From the NCBI GenBank assembly GCA_900546255.1, contig URCB01000006.1, forward strand, positions 1 through 64,000: DNA of 64,000 nt, written 5' to 3'. The translations under genes were made by a program, and so were the position numbers. The notes under the pieces were generated by a model. The model was given only the letters and a program-made list of their open reading frames with translations, did no database searches and was not told the DNA's origin. Origin of the DNA: an uncultured Eubacteriales bacterium (GTDB lineage Bacteria > Bacillota > Clostridia > Oscillospirales > Oscillospiraceae). Below, one piece after another: positions 43,608 through 51,912 of the stretch (positions within the stretch are counted from its first letter, which is position 1; the number at the start of each line of letters is the position of its first letter).

Positions 43608-43631
43608 CCTGGAAGTCCTTCCAAAAACGGC

Positions 43632-43660
43632 TTGCGTTACGGCTTCCTCTCGTATACAAT
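43632..43660 (+). promoter_or_regulatory. Promoter of the TetR-flavodoxin operon
   Basis: TTGCGT (43632-43637), 17-bp spacer, TACAAT (43655-43660). Confidence 0.7.
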
Positions 43661-43663
43661 TAA

Positions 43664-43686
43664 GTTATATAATTTAGTTATATAAC
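43664..43686. promoter_or_regulatory. Operator palindrome before the TetR gene
   Basis: Perfect 9-bp inverted repeat GTTATATAA/TTATATAAC with a 5-bp centre, starting four bases after the -10 box and ending 15 bases before the ATG. Spacing and symmetry fit an autoregulatory TetR-family operator. Confidence 0.85.
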
Positions 43687-43701
43687 AGAGAGGAATCCCC
43701 C

Positions 43702-44271
43702 ATGCCAAAGCAACGCATCACGAAGGAGATGGTGGTAAACGCCGCCTTCTCCCTGGCCAGGGCCCAGGGAATGGCCGCCGTCACCGTCAAGGCCCTGGCC
43801 AAGTCCCTGGGCTGCTCTGTCCAGCCCATCTACAGTTACTGTGAGAGTATGGAGGGCCTGCGGAAGGCCGTGGCGGAAAAGGCCCGGGCCTTCGTGCAGG
43901 AGGCCATCGCCCAGGCGGTGGATCCCCAGGACCTCTTCCGCAGCACCGGCCAGGCCTACGTCCGCCTGGCCAGGGAGGAGCCCCACCTCTTCCAACTCTA
44001 CCTCTTTCAGCCCCGGGACCAGGTGGCCTCCCTGGCCGACCTCTACGCCCGGGAGACCAACCCCGCCGTCCCCGCCAAGATCGCCGCCGACCTGGGCATT
44101 TCTCCAGAGGCCGCCCAGGCCCTGCACCTTCACTTGCTGATCTACACCATCGGCATCGGCACCATTTTTTCCGTGACCTCCCCGGGCATTCCCCAGGAGG
44201 AGATTTTCCAGCAGCAGGAGGAGGCCTACCAGGCCTTCCTGCACCACTGTCTCGGAGGGACCCAACCATGA
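43702..44271 (+). CDS. TetR/AcrR-family transcriptional regulator
   Basis: 189 residues. N-terminal helix-turn-helix: ITKEMVVNAAFSLARAQGMAAVTVKALAKSLGCSVQPIYSYCESMEGL, read in parts, followed by a ligand-binding helical domain with WHG-like C-terminal region (residues 85-185). Probably represses its own operon via the palindrome at 43664-43686. Overlaps the flavodoxin gene by four bases, so that gene is its likely target. Inducer unknown. Confidence 0.93.
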   Translation: MPKQRITKEMVVNAAFSLARAQGMAAVTVKALAKSLGCSVQPIYSYCESMEGLRKAVAEKARAFVQEAIAQAVDPQDLFRSTGQAYVRLAREEPHLFQLYLFQPRDQVASLADLYARETNPAVPAKIAADLGISPEAAQALHLHLLIYTIGIGTIFSVTSPGIPQEEIFQQQEEAYQAFLHHCLGGTQP

Positions 44272-44804
44272 AGCAGCCCATTCTTGTCACCTATCGCAGC
44301 GTCACCGGCTTTACCCAGCAGTATGCCCAGTGGATCGCAGAGGCCCTGGGCGGGGCTTGCCGCCCCCTGGCCGACCTGTCCAAAGACGACATGGCCGCCT
44401 ATGGCACCGTGATCTTCGGCGGGCGTTTCCACGCCGGGTCCGTGGACGGGTTAAAGCAGGCCAAAGCTTTGGCAGCCGCCTGCCAAGTGCCCCGGTTCCT
44501 GGTCTTTGCCACCGGGGCCACCCCCGCTGCCGCCCAGGACCAAATTGCCGCAGCCTGGGCCGCCAACCTCACCCCGGAAGAGGCCGCCCGCATCCCCCAC
44601 TTCTACTTCCCCGGTGGCCTGCGGTACGAGGCCATGCCCCTGGGGGACAAACTGATGATGAAAGCCTTTTCCGCCATGCTCCGGCGCAAGAAGAACAAAA
44701 CCCCGGACGAGCAGGCCATGGCCGAGGCCATCACAGCCTCCTACGACCTGTCCGCCCGGGAGCACATTGCCCCCCTGGTGGACTGCGTCACCGGGATGGA
44801 ATAG
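44268..44804 (+). CDS. Flavodoxin-domain protein (HemG-like)
   Basis: 178 residues. ILVTYRSVTGFTQQYAQWIAEAL is a flavodoxin phosphate-binding loop (TYxSxTGxTxxYA), then YGTVIFGGRFHAGSVDGLKQ as the second FMN loop. The pattern is that of flavodoxin domain_5/protoporphyrinogen oxidase (HemG) relatives. Probably an FMN-dependent oxidoreductase or redox carrier under TetR control. No heme genes nearby, so a HemG role is not supported by context. Confidence 0.85.
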   Translation: MKQPILVTYRSVTGFTQQYAQWIAEALGGACRPLADLSKDDMAAYGTVIFGGRFHAGSVDGLKQAKALAAACQVPRFLVFATGATPAAAQDQIAAAWAANLTPEEAARIPHFYFPGGLRYEAMPLGDKLMMKAFSAMLRRKKNKTPDEQAMAEAITASYDLSAREHIAPLVDCVTGME

Positions 44805-44828
44805 CGCAGTGAACTCTCCATACAAACG

Positions 44829-44859
44829 AAACGGGTGTGCCTGAAAGGCACACCCGTTT
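44829..44859 (+). terminator. Terminator between convergent flavodoxin and DUF5714-ArsC genes
   Basis: 14-bp stem AAACGGGTGTGCCT/AGGCACACCCGTTT with GAA loop. T-rich flanks on both strands are modest (GCTTTGATT plus side, GTTTGTA minus side), so it may serve both genes. Confidence 0.8.
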
Positions 44860-44883
44860 GCTTTGATTCGTGGCGGACGCACC

Positions 44884-45987
44884 TCACGGCGCGGTGGCCC
44901 CCAGGGCCAGCACCGTCTCCTTCAGCGCCAGAACTTTGGTCTGAATCTGGTCCATCACCTGGAGGAAGACCTCGTCCCCCTGGCCGGTGGGGTCCTCCAA
45001 GCCCCAGTCCTGCCGGGCCGTGGCGGGGGTGGCCGGGCAGGCCACGTCACAGCCCATGGTGACCACCAGGTCCACCGGGGGAAGGGCTGAGAGGAGCTTG
45101 GGATACTGGTCTTTCTCCATGTCGATGCCGTGGACCTGCTTCATCAGGCGGACGGCGTCGGGGTTGATCCTGTCCTTGACCTCTGTCCCGGCGGAGTAGC
45201 AGTCGCAGTAGGGGGCCAGATACTTTCTCCCCAGGGCCTCGGCCATCTGGCTGCGGCAGGCATTGTGCACACAGAGAAAGGCCACCTTCGGCCGCCTGCC
45301 TGCCTTGGGGTAGAAGGGGCAGCGGTCTCGGAGGCACTGGTTGTTCTCCGGGAAATGGGTGCAGGGGGCGGCGTCCCCCTCCATATCCACCCCCAGGTTG
45401 GCCCGGGTGAAGTCCACCGCCGCCTGGATGGCCAGGTGGGCATTACGCTTACAGCAGCGGGGTCCCCCCACCGCTCCAATCCGGGCCAGGGCCTGGGACG
45501 TCATCCCGTTGGCCAGGCCCCAGGGCTCCCCTGCCAAGGGGGTGGCGCCGGTGGCGATGGAGACATACATCCCCGCGCTGATCCCTGCCCCGCAGGCCCC
45601 CCAAAAGCCGCAGGCGCCCCCTGGCACCTGGCTGCCCCGGCGGAGCATTTCCGGCAGGGCCTGCTCCAGGTCCAGGGCGCCCCCGGCGTTGCGATAGGCG
45701 GTGAGCAGGGCCGCCCCCACCATGGTGTGGTGCTCCGGCCCGTGCATGTGGCAGAAAGGCTGGGCCATAAGGTGCTCCAGGATGGTCCAGGGGTTCCGGC
45801 TCTCCTCCCTCCGGCACAGGGCCACCAGCTGGTCCAGGCCCCGGGTGTGGCAGGTGTTGCAGACATAGTGGCCCTTTTGGCACCGGGTCTTGCTGCGCTC
45901 CCGCCGGTGGCAGAGGGCGCACTCCATCTCCTCGTCCTGGGTGAGGTAGACCAGAGGGGCCCCACAGATCAGACATTCCTCGTGCAT
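44884..45987 (-). CDS. DUF5714 domain fused to arsenate reductase-like (LMW phosphatase) domain
   Basis: 367 residues. Residues 1-228 are a DUF5714 domain: CLICGAPLVYL and CALCHRRE zinc-type cysteine pairs, KGHYVCNTCH, then CHMHGPEHHTMVGAALLTAY, VPGGACGFWGACGAGIS and GGPRCCKRN, and a final CLRDRCPFY. Residues 234-367 are a thioredoxin-coupled ArsC-like domain: VAFLCVHNACRSQMAEA with the CX5R loop at 239-245, and VVTMGCDVACPATPATARQDWGLEDPTG with the resolving cysteines 313 and 317. In my knowledge these domains usually occur as separate proteins. Thirteen bases after the helicase gene, start ATG 45985-45987 with AAAGGAG. Substrate uncertain: arsenate or a protein phosphotyrosine. Confidence 0.88.
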   Translation of the reverse strand: MHEECLICGAPLVYLTQDEEMECALCHRRERSKTRCQKGHYVCNTCHTRGLDQLVALCRREESRNPWTILEHLMAQPFCHMHGPEHHTMVGAALLTAYRNAGGALDLEQALPEMLRRGSQVPGGACGFWGACGAGISAGMYVSIATGATPLAGEPWGLANGMTSQALARIGAVGGPRCCKRNAHLAIQAAVDFTRANLGVDMEGDAAPCTHFPENNQCLRDRCPFYPKAGRRPKVAFLCVHNACRSQMAEALGRKYLAPYCDCYSAGTEVKDRINPDAVRLMKQVHGIDMEKDQYPKLLSALPPVDLVVTMGCDVACPATPATARQDWGLEDPTGQGDEVFLQVMDQIQTKVLALKETVLALGATAP

Positions 45988-46000
45988 GACAGATTCTCCT

Positions 46001-48115
46001 TTACTGGGATGGTGTTCCTTGGGTGCGCCGCAGCTGGCCCTGGCGGAGGGCCACAGAGAGGGACACCTTCTTCTCCCCCTTCTCCTGGAAGAGAATGGTG
46101 GCAATGTCCCCCTGACGGCTGACCACCTCCCCCCGGCCAAAGGCCCGGTGGGTCACCGGGGCCCCGGCATCAAACAGGGCCAGGTCCGGCAGCGGGGGCG
46201 GGGCCGGTTTCCCGCCCCCCTTGGGGCGGGGCGCCACCGCCTGGCGCAGGCGGCGGGTTTTGTCGGGGAACAGATCCCGGGCAAAGGTGGAGCCCAGGTC
46301 CGACCGGCGGAACCGGAAAAGGAAGAGCTCCTCCTTGGCCCGGGTCATGGCCACGTAGAAGAGGCGGCGCTCCTCCTCATAGGCCTCCACCGCCGCTGGG
46401 TCAGGGTGGTCCCCCAACGGCGGGTCCGCCAGGGGGAGGACCCCGTCGGCCACGTCCATGAGGATCACCCGCTGGTACTCCAGCCCCTTGCTGCCATGGA
46501 TGGTGGACAGGAGGAAGGGGCTGTTCGGGTCGCTGTCCCCCTGCCGGATGCGCTCCCGCAGCTCCCCCAGCCGGGTCACCAGGGCGGAGGGGTTGGGGAT
46601 GTACCGGCCCAGGGCCTCCAGGATGGCCAGCTTCCCCGGGTCGCTGCCCCGGGCGCTGAGGAAGTCCCCGTACCCCATGTGGTGGCGGAGACGGTGGATG
46701 GCCTCGTCCCCCCGGTCGTCCAGCAGTTGGGCAAACTGCTCCGCCAGGGCCTGGCAGAGCACTTGGCTACGCTGGGTCAGTTGGGGGCAGTGGGACAGGA
46801 TCGCCATCAGGTTCCCCTCCCCCCGGCTCTGCAGCACCGCCCACTGGGCCGCGGCCTTGGGGATGCCCACCCCCATCTTGTAGTACAGCCGGAAAAACCG
46901 CTCCCCATCCGCCGGATGGGCGGCAAAGGCGATGAAGTCGGTCACATCCCGCACCACCCGGTGGGTGAAGAAGGTCCCCTCCATCTGCCGGCACCGGCAG
47001 CCGGTGCCCTGGCGGTCCAGCAGATCCAGCAGGGGCAGGGCGCTGTCGTTGTTGCGGTAGAGCACCGCCGTCTCCCGGTCACAGTCCTGGGCCCACTGGG
47101 CCAGTTGGGCATACTGCTGGACCCGGTCAGCCACCCAGATGGGTTGGATGGCCGGGCCGGGGCCCCGGGCGGCCACCATGTGCTTGTCCCGCCGGTGCTG
47201 GTTCTGGCGGATGAACCGGTCCGCTGCGGCCACGATGGTGGCGGTGGACCGGTAGTTCTTCTCCAGAAAGAGGACCCGGCCCCCGGGGTACTCCTCCTCA
47301 AATCGCAGCAAGGCTCCGGGGTCCGCCGCCCGGAAGCCGTAGATGCTCTGGTCCTCGTCCCCCACCAGGAAGAGGTTGCGCCGCCGGCCCGCCAGCAGCT
47401 TCAGGATGGTGTGCTGAATGCGGGAGGTGTCCTGGGCCTCGTCCACGCAGAGGTAGCGGTACTTGTCCTGAAAATAGGCCAGGATATCCCCGTGCTGCCG
47501 GAGGATTTGGGCGGCGTAGACCATCTGGTCGTCATAGTCCATCCACCGCCGCCGGCGGAGTTCTGCGTGGTACTGCCGGTACAGCTTGGCAAAGGGGATG
47601 TCCTCCACCTGGTAGGCCTCGATCTCCTCCTGGGTCATCTGGCGGTTTTTGCAGTACGTGATGGCGGTGCGGAGGGAGCGCACCGTGCTCTCCGCAGCAA
47701 ACTCCCCGGTGGCCTTCCGGTACAGCTCCCCCACCAGAGCCGCCAGGCGCCCCTCCTCGGTGACCAGTGTGAAGGCCTGGCGGCCCTTCACCCGCTCGTA
47801 GTGCTGGATGATCCGGGCGGACAGGCCGTTGATGGTGCGAAACTCCAGCCGGTTGGCCCATGTCTCCCCAAAGGTCCGGGCAAAGCGGGCGGCCATGTCC
47901 CGGGTGGCGGCCACGGTGTAAGTCACGGTGAGGATCTGCTCCGGGGCCACCCCCAGGCAGAAGATCAGGTACCCCAACCGGTGGATGAGCACCGTGGTCT
48001 TGCCGCTGCCCGGCACCGCCAGCAGCAGGACGGGCCCCTGGGCGGCCTGGACCGCCGCCTCCTGCTGGGGGTTCAGAGGGGCCTTCCAGGTGGCTTTCCA
48101 GGCTTCGTATTCCAC
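46001..48115 (-). CDS. UvrD/Rep-family superfamily 1A DNA helicase
   Basis: 704 residues. LNPQQEAAVQAAQGPVLLLAVPGSGKTT (Walker A near 32), TVTYTVAATRDMAARF (Ia), LCVDEAQDTSRIQHTIL (II), FLVGDEDQSIYGFRAADP (III), FLEKNYRSTATIV (IV), LLSTIHGSKGLEYQRVILMDVADG (V) and LFYVAMTRAKEELFLF (VI) are all there. Length fits UvrD/PcrA-like enzymes, but the C-terminal third is shorter than PcrA and ends with a basic, proline-rich region. GTG start (48113-48115) after GGAGGGAACCCA. Operon with the DUF5714-ArsC gene. Whether it is the main PcrA cannot be told from this window. Confidence 0.93.
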   Translation of the reverse strand: MEYEAWKATWKAPLNPQQEAAVQAAQGPVLLLAVPGSGKTTVLIHRLGYLIFCLGVAPEQILTVTYTVAATRDMAARFARTFGETWANRLEFRTINGLSARIIQHYERVKGRQAFTLVTEEGRLAALVGELYRKATGEFAAESTVRSLRTAITYCKNRQMTQEEIEAYQVEDIPFAKLYRQYHAELRRRRWMDYDDQMVYAAQILRQHGDILAYFQDKYRYLCVDEAQDTSRIQHTILKLLAGRRRNLFLVGDEDQSIYGFRAADPGALLRFEEEYPGGRVLFLEKNYRSTATIVAAADRFIRQNQHRRDKHMVAARGPGPAIQPIWVADRVQQYAQLAQWAQDCDRETAVLYRNNDSALPLLDLLDRQGTGCRCRQMEGTFFTHRVVRDVTDFIAFAAHPADGERFFRLYYKMGVGIPKAAAQWAVLQSRGEGNLMAILSHCPQLTQRSQVLCQALAEQFAQLLDDRGDEAIHRLRHHMGYGDFLSARGSDPGKLAILEALGRYIPNPSALVTRLGELRERIRQGDSDPNSPFLLSTIHGSKGLEYQRVILMDVADGVLPLADPPLGDHPDPAAVEAYEEERRLFYVAMTRAKEELFLFRFRRSDLGSTFARDLFPDKTRRLRQAVAPRPKGGGKPAPPPLPDLALFDAGAPVTHRAFGRGEVVSRQGDIATILFQEKGEKKVSLSVALRQGQLRRTQGTPSQ

Positions 48116-48148
48116 TGGGTTCCCTCCTCTCCGGCAAAATTCCTCTCT

Positions 48149-48177
48149 ATGATACCCGCTGCCGGGGCCCCTGTAAA
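48149..48177 (-). promoter_or_regulatory. Promoter of the helicase-DUF5714-ArsC operon
   Basis: TTTACA (complement of 48172-48177), 17-bp spacer, TATCAT (complement of 48149-48154), about 30 bases before the GTG. Confidence 0.7.
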
Positions 48178-48184
48178 GGGGGAG

Positions 48185-49009
48185 TTAGGGCAGCTGGATC
48201 TTCAAGCTGAGCTTGAGGAGGTATCCCCGGGGGTCCTCCGAGGTGGTGTAGTCCACCAAATTCTCCTCATACAGGTCCCCGTCCACTGGGTATCCCTGGG
48301 CGTGGACCCACTCCCACAGCTGGCGGCAGGCGGCATACTCCGACTGGTAGGACCCCTGGTGATAGAGCACCGCATAGGTTCCCCCCGGCCGCACCCGGAG
48401 GGGCCACCCCTGGGTTCCCGGGGGCACCAGGCAGAAGTAGTAGTCCTCCATGAAGTCCCCCTTCTCCATGCTCTCCCGGCAGATGATGTCCCCAGAGGCC
48501 AGGGAGACGGTGCCGTGTTCCCGGGCCCAGGCCAGCAGCTGGCGGATGTGGAGGAGGTACCGGGCCTCCTCAAACTTCCCGCCGGTGAAGTCCGGGGCCT
48601 CCACCACGGCGCAGTGGGCCGGGGGAAGCTCCTCCAGGCGGATCTCCCCCGGCCGCACCTGCTGGGCCAGCCGGGTGGTGTCCATGGCGGTTTGGAGCAA
48701 GCGGCTCACCGCCTCCAGCCGCCGCCGCTCTTCGGCCAGTTGGGCCTCCTTCTCCTCCAGCAGGGCCAGCAGCGCCTGGGGGCTGCGGCGGGTGAGATAG
48801 TCCCGAATCTCCGCCAGGGGGGTGCCCAGGCGGCGGAGGGCCGCGATGAGGTCATAGGTCCGCAGCTGCTGGGCGGCGTAATACCGGTAGCCGTTCTCCC
48901 CCACCCACTGGGGTTTCAGCAGGCCAATGTGGTCGTAGTGGAGGAGGGTGTCCTTCCTCACCCCGCACAGGGCGGCAAACTCCGCGGTTTTAAAGTAGTG
49001 GTTCTCCAT
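48185..49009 (-). CDS. MerR-family multidrug-type regulator with GyrI-like effector domain
   Basis: 274 residues. N-terminal winged HTH: YFKTAEFAALCGVRKDTLLHYDHIGLL and NGYRYYAAQQLRTYDLI, a linking coiled coil (about 75-120, Glu/Arg-rich), then a GyrI-like/BmrR-type effector domain (about 125-274). Start ATG 49007-49009 after GGAGG. Divergent from a MATE pump, with a 19-bp-spacer promoter in the shared 124-base gap, so it most likely activates the pump when it binds a drug-like ligand. Confidence 0.92.
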   Translation of the reverse strand: MENHYFKTAEFAALCGVRKDTLLHYDHIGLLKPQWVGENGYRYYAAQQLRTYDLIAALRRLGTPLAEIRDYLTRRSPQALLALLEEKEAQLAEERRRLEAVSRLLQTAMDTTRLAQQVRPGEIRLEELPPAHCAVVEAPDFTGGKFEEARYLLHIRQLLAWAREHGTVSLASGDIICRESMEKGDFMEDYYFCLVPPGTQGWPLRVRPGGTYAVLYHQGSYQSEYAACRQLWEWVHAQGYPVDGDLYEENLVDYTTSEDPRGYLLKLSLKIQLP

Positions 49010-49044
49010 GGTCCCGCCTCCCGAAAAAAAGTTTCCCGAACCCC

Positions 49045-49075
49045 TTGACTCTGGGGTAACTCTATAGTTTATCCT
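49045..49075 (+). promoter_or_regulatory. MerR-type promoter (19-bp spacer) of the MATE pump
   Basis: TTGACT (49045-49050), 19-bp spacer, TATCCT (49070-49075). The over-long spacer contains the partial palindrome AACTCTATAGTT (49059-49070). A 19-bp spacer is the mark of promoters that MerR proteins activate by DNA distortion. Confidence 0.8.
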
Positions 49076-49076
49076 C

Positions 49077-49105
49077 AGTATAGCAAACCAAACTCCCCGC
49101 CGCAA
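49077..49105 (-). promoter_or_regulatory. Promoter of the merR-type gene
   Basis: TTGCGG (complement of 49100-49105), 17-bp spacer, TATACT (complement of 49077-49082). It lies face to face with the MATE promoter, so the operator sits downstream of its start and would autorepress. Confidence 0.75.
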
Positions 49106-49133
49106 GGCCAATCTGAGACGAGGTGTATTTCCC

Positions 49134-50489
49134 ATGTTAGCCACAACCACTGCCGCGCCCAGCTGGAAGCAGCTGCTGCGCTATGTCATTCCTGCCGCTT
49201 CGGCCATGGTGCTGTTCTCCCTGTACACGGTGATTGACGGCATCCTGGTCGCCCACGGGGTGAGCGAGTCCGCCTTGACGTCGGTGAACATCTCCCTGCC
49301 GTTTATCAACGTCCTGTCGGGGCTGTCCATCCTCCTGTCCATGGGGGCCTCCACCCTGTGCGCCTTTGCCCTGGGCAGAGGGAAAAAGCGGGAGGCCGAG
49401 GAGATCTTCACCCAGACCGTGGTGGTCATGGTCATTCTCTCCGCTGCCATCACCGCAGGGGTTCTCCTCTTCACGGAAGAGCTGGCCCTCTTCCTGGGGG
49501 CAGGGCCCCAGACCCTGGAGAACGCGGTGACCTATCTGCGGATTGTCTCGGTCTTCTCCGTCTGCTTCATCCTCTCCTACTGCCTGGAAGTCATGGTAAA
49601 GGTGGACGACAGCCCCGTCCTGGCCACCGTAGGGGTGGCGGTGGCCGCTGTGGTTCACGTGGGCCTGGCCTATGTGTTCATCTTCCACTTCCACTGGGGG
49701 GTGGCGGGCAGCGCCCTGGCCACGGGGCTGGCCCAGCTGTGCAGCCTGATCGTCTTTCTGATCTACTTTGTGGGGGGCAAGTCCGACCTTCGGTTCCGGA
49801 AGTTCCGCTTCCAGCCGAAAACCCTGCTGCGCTCCCTGCCCCTGGGGGTGGCGGACTGCTCCATTGAGTTCATGCTGGGCTTCCTCACGGTGCTGTACAA
49901 CAACCTGCTCTTCCTCCTCTTCGGGGAGAGCCACCAGACCATCTACGCCGTCATCGCCTACCTGAGCCTCTTGGTGTTCATGGTGATGCAGGGCATCGCC
50001 CAGGGGATGATGCCCCTGGTGAGCGTGGCCGTGGGGAAGGGGGACCGCAAGGCCATCCGCTTCTACTTCCTCCGCAGCCTGGTGCTGGTGGTGGGGGCCG
50101 AGGTCCTCATTGTGGCCGCCTGCCTGCTGCTGCCTCAGCGCTTTGCCGCCATCCTGCTGAGCACCGACAGCCCCCTTTTCTCCCAGGCGGTGGCCGCCCT
50201 GCGGCAGTATGCCCTGTCCTATCTGCTGGCGGGGATCAACATCCTCCTGGCGGGGTTCTTCACCGCTCTGGGCCATGGGAAGGCCTCCTGTCTGCTCTCC
50301 CTGAGCCGGGGGTTCGTCCTGCTGCCGGCGGCCATCCTGGTGCTCTCCCACCTCACCGGCGGGCAGGCCATTTGGATCGCCGCCCTGGCCGGGGAGGGGC
50401 TGAGCTTTGTGCTGGGCCTGGTCCTGCTCAAACGGATCACAGCTTCCCCCGCGCCCTTGCCCGCCCAGGAGGCAGAACCCGCCGTCTGA
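49134..50489 (+). CDS. MATE-family multidrug/toxic compound exporter
   Basis: 451 residues, twelve predicted membrane segments in two related halves. MVLFSLYTVIDGILVAHGVSESALTSVNIS is a MATE helix 1 to loop region, and the second half has LLFLLFGESHQTIYAVIAYLSLLVFMVMQGIAQGMMPLVS with the QG..P motif. ATG at 49134 follows GAGGTG. Cation-coupled efflux of cationic drugs is typical of the family. Regulated by the divergent MerR protein (inference from promoter spacing). Confidence 0.93.
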   Translation: MLATTTAAPSWKQLLRYVIPAASAMVLFSLYTVIDGILVAHGVSESALTSVNISLPFINVLSGLSILLSMGASTLCAFALGRGKKREAEEIFTQTVVVMVILSAAITAGVLLFTEELALFLGAGPQTLENAVTYLRIVSVFSVCFILSYCLEVMVKVDDSPVLATVGVAVAAVVHVGLAYVFIFHFHWGVAGSALATGLAQLCSLIVFLIYFVGGKSDLRFRKFRFQPKTLLRSLPLGVADCSIEFMLGFLTVLYNNLLFLLFGESHQTIYAVIAYLSLLVFMVMQGIAQGMMPLVSVAVGKGDRKAIRFYFLRSLVLVVGAEVLIVAACLLLPQRFAAILLSTDSPLFSQAVAALRQYALSYLLAGINILLAGFFTALGHGKASCLLSLSRGFVLLPAAILVLSHLTGGQAIWIAALAGEGLSFVLGLVLLKRITASPAPLPAQEAEPAV

Positions 50490-50531
50490 CCCCTGCACTT
50501 CCCACACTTTCTACCCAGATCAACCTCAAAA

Positions 50532-50577
50532 AACAGCGCCCGGCCCGGGACCGTCACGGTCCCAGCCGGGCGCTGTT
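50532..50577 (-). terminator. Terminator between convergent MATE and folA
   Basis: Long stem AACAGCGCCCGGC-(C)GGGACCGT/ACGGTCCC-GCCGGGCGCTGTT, with T6 on the minus strand. Serves the mtaB-thyA-folA operon and, being between convergent genes, may also stop MATE transcripts. Confidence 0.9.
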
Positions 50578-50580
50578 GTC

Positions 50581-51066
50581 TTACGCTTCCCGTCGGCGGT
50601 AGGTGCAGTAGGTATAGGCCAGGTCCCCGTAGACGTAGGGGCCCTCCACCTCCGCCAGGACCCAGGCCGGCGCCTGGTCCAGGTTGGGGAAGAACCGGTC
50701 CGCCCCCGGAAAACGCCGGTGGAGTTTGGTGACGTAGACCGTATCGCACTGGTCCAAAGTCTGGCGATAGAGGCTCTCTCCGCCGATGACGAAGGTGTCC
50801 GCCGGCGCTGCCGCCAAGGCCTCGTCCAGGGCAGAAAAAACCTCCCCTCCCTCCGGGGCAAAGGCAGGATTGCGGGAGAGGATCAGGTTCCGCCGGTTCT
50901 TCAGCGGCCGCCCCCCTGGAAAGGTGGCCAGGGTCTTCCGCCCCAGGAGGACGGGGTGGCCCGTGGTGCGCCGCTGAAACCGTTTTAAGTCGGGGGGCAG
51001 ATAGCACAGCTGATCCCCGTCCTGCCCAATGGCCCAGTTCTGGTCCACTGCTACAATGGCTTGCAC
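50581..51066 (-). CDS. folA: Dihydrofolate reductase
   Basis: 161 residues. AIVAVDQNWAIGQDGDQLCYLPPDLKRF (substrate-site Asp in LPPDLK), GHPVLLGRKTLATFPGGRPLKNRRNLILSR, and FVIGGESLYRQTL for NADPH binding. Regenerates tetrahydrofolate consumed by ThyA, which lies 15 bases upstream. GTG start (51064-51066) after GGGGGGAGAGACG. Last gene of the mtaB-thyA-folA operon. Confidence 0.97.
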   Translation of the reverse strand: MQAIVAVDQNWAIGQDGDQLCYLPPDLKRFQRRTTGHPVLLGRKTLATFPGGRPLKNRRNLILSRNPAFAPEGGEVFSALDEALAAAPADTFVIGGESLYRQTLDQCDTVYVTKLHRRFPGADRFFPNLDQAPAWVLAEVEGPYVYGDLAYTYCTYRRREA

Positions 51067-51081
51067 CGTCTCTCCCCCCTC

Positions 51082-51912
51082 TCAGATGGCCACGGGGATC
51101 TTCTCCCCCAGTTCGTGGCATTGGTACCCCTCCAACCGGAGGTAATCGGTGGTAAAGGCATAGAAGTCCGTCACCCCCGGGTCCAGCCACAGCTTGGGGG
51201 CGGGATAGGGCTTGCGGGTCAGCAGTTCCTCCACCAGGGGGACGTGGCGGTCATAGATGTGGGCATCGGCGATGACGTGGACCAGCTCCCCCGCCTCCAG
51301 GCCGGAAACCTGGGCCATCAGGTGGACCAGCACCGCGTACTGCATCACGTTCCACCCGTTGGCGGTGAGCATATCCTGGGACCGCTGGTGGAGGATGGCG
51401 TTCAGGGTCTTCCCCGTGACGTTGAAGGTCATGGAGTAGGCGCAGGGGTAGAGGGCCATCTCGCTCAAATCGTGGTGGTTGTACAGGTTGGTCAAAATCC
51501 GCCGGGAGGCGGGGTTGTGCTTGAGATCATAGAGCACCCGGTCCACCTGGTCCATGTCCCCCTCGGGGTAGTGGTGCTTCACCCCCAGCTGGTACCCATA
51601 GGCCTTGCCGATGGAGCCGGTCTCATCGGCCCAGGCATCCCAGATGCTGCTGTTCAGGTCGTGAATGTTGTTGGACTTCTTCTGCCAAATCCACAGCAGC
51701 TCATCCACAGCGCTTTTTAGGTACATCCGGCGGATGGTCTGGATGGGAAACTCCTCCCGGAGGTCGTAGCGGTTGACCAGGCCGAACAGTTTAATGGTAT
51801 GGGCAGGGGTTCCATCCTCCCACCGCGGGCGGACGGGTAGGTCCGTGTCCCACGTGCCCTGGGACAGGATCTGCCGGCAGTTCTCCTGAAAAATTTCATC
51901 GGCTTTGCTCAT
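51082..51912 (-). CDS. thyA: Thymidylate synthase (ThyA)
   Basis: Converts dUMP to dTMP with methylene-tetrahydrofolate. 276 residues. The catalytic Cys is in ALYPCAYSMTFNV near residue 160, with LNAILHQRSQDMLTANGWNVMQYAVL and VIADAHIYDRHV after it. Slightly diverged from the canonical motif order LPPCH (here LYPCA). ATG overlaps the mtaB stop by four bases. Coupled with folA. Confidence 0.96.
   Translation of the reverse strand: MSKADEIFQENCRQILSQGTWDTDLPVRPRWEDGTPAHTIKLFGLVNRYDLREEFPIQTIRRMYLKSAVDELLWIWQKKSNNIHDLNSSIWDAWADETGSIGKAYGYQLGVKHHYPEGDMDQVDRVLYDLKHNPASRRILTNLYNHHDLSEMALYPCAYSMTFNVTGKTLNAILHQRSQDMLTANGWNVMQYAVLVHLMAQVSGLEAGELVHVIADAHIYDRHVPLVEELLTRKPYPAPKLWLDPGVTDFYAFTTDYLRLEGYQCHELGEKIPVAI

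Noticed and set aside
45986..49048. Open frame of 1020 codons on the plus strand
   Set aside because: Antisense to the helicase and MerR genes, with low-complexity Gly/Pro/Leu/Gln translation.
50219..51190. Minus-strand frame of 323 codons across MATE and folA
   Set aside because: Crosses a strong terminator and overlaps folA in another frame; low-complexity translation.
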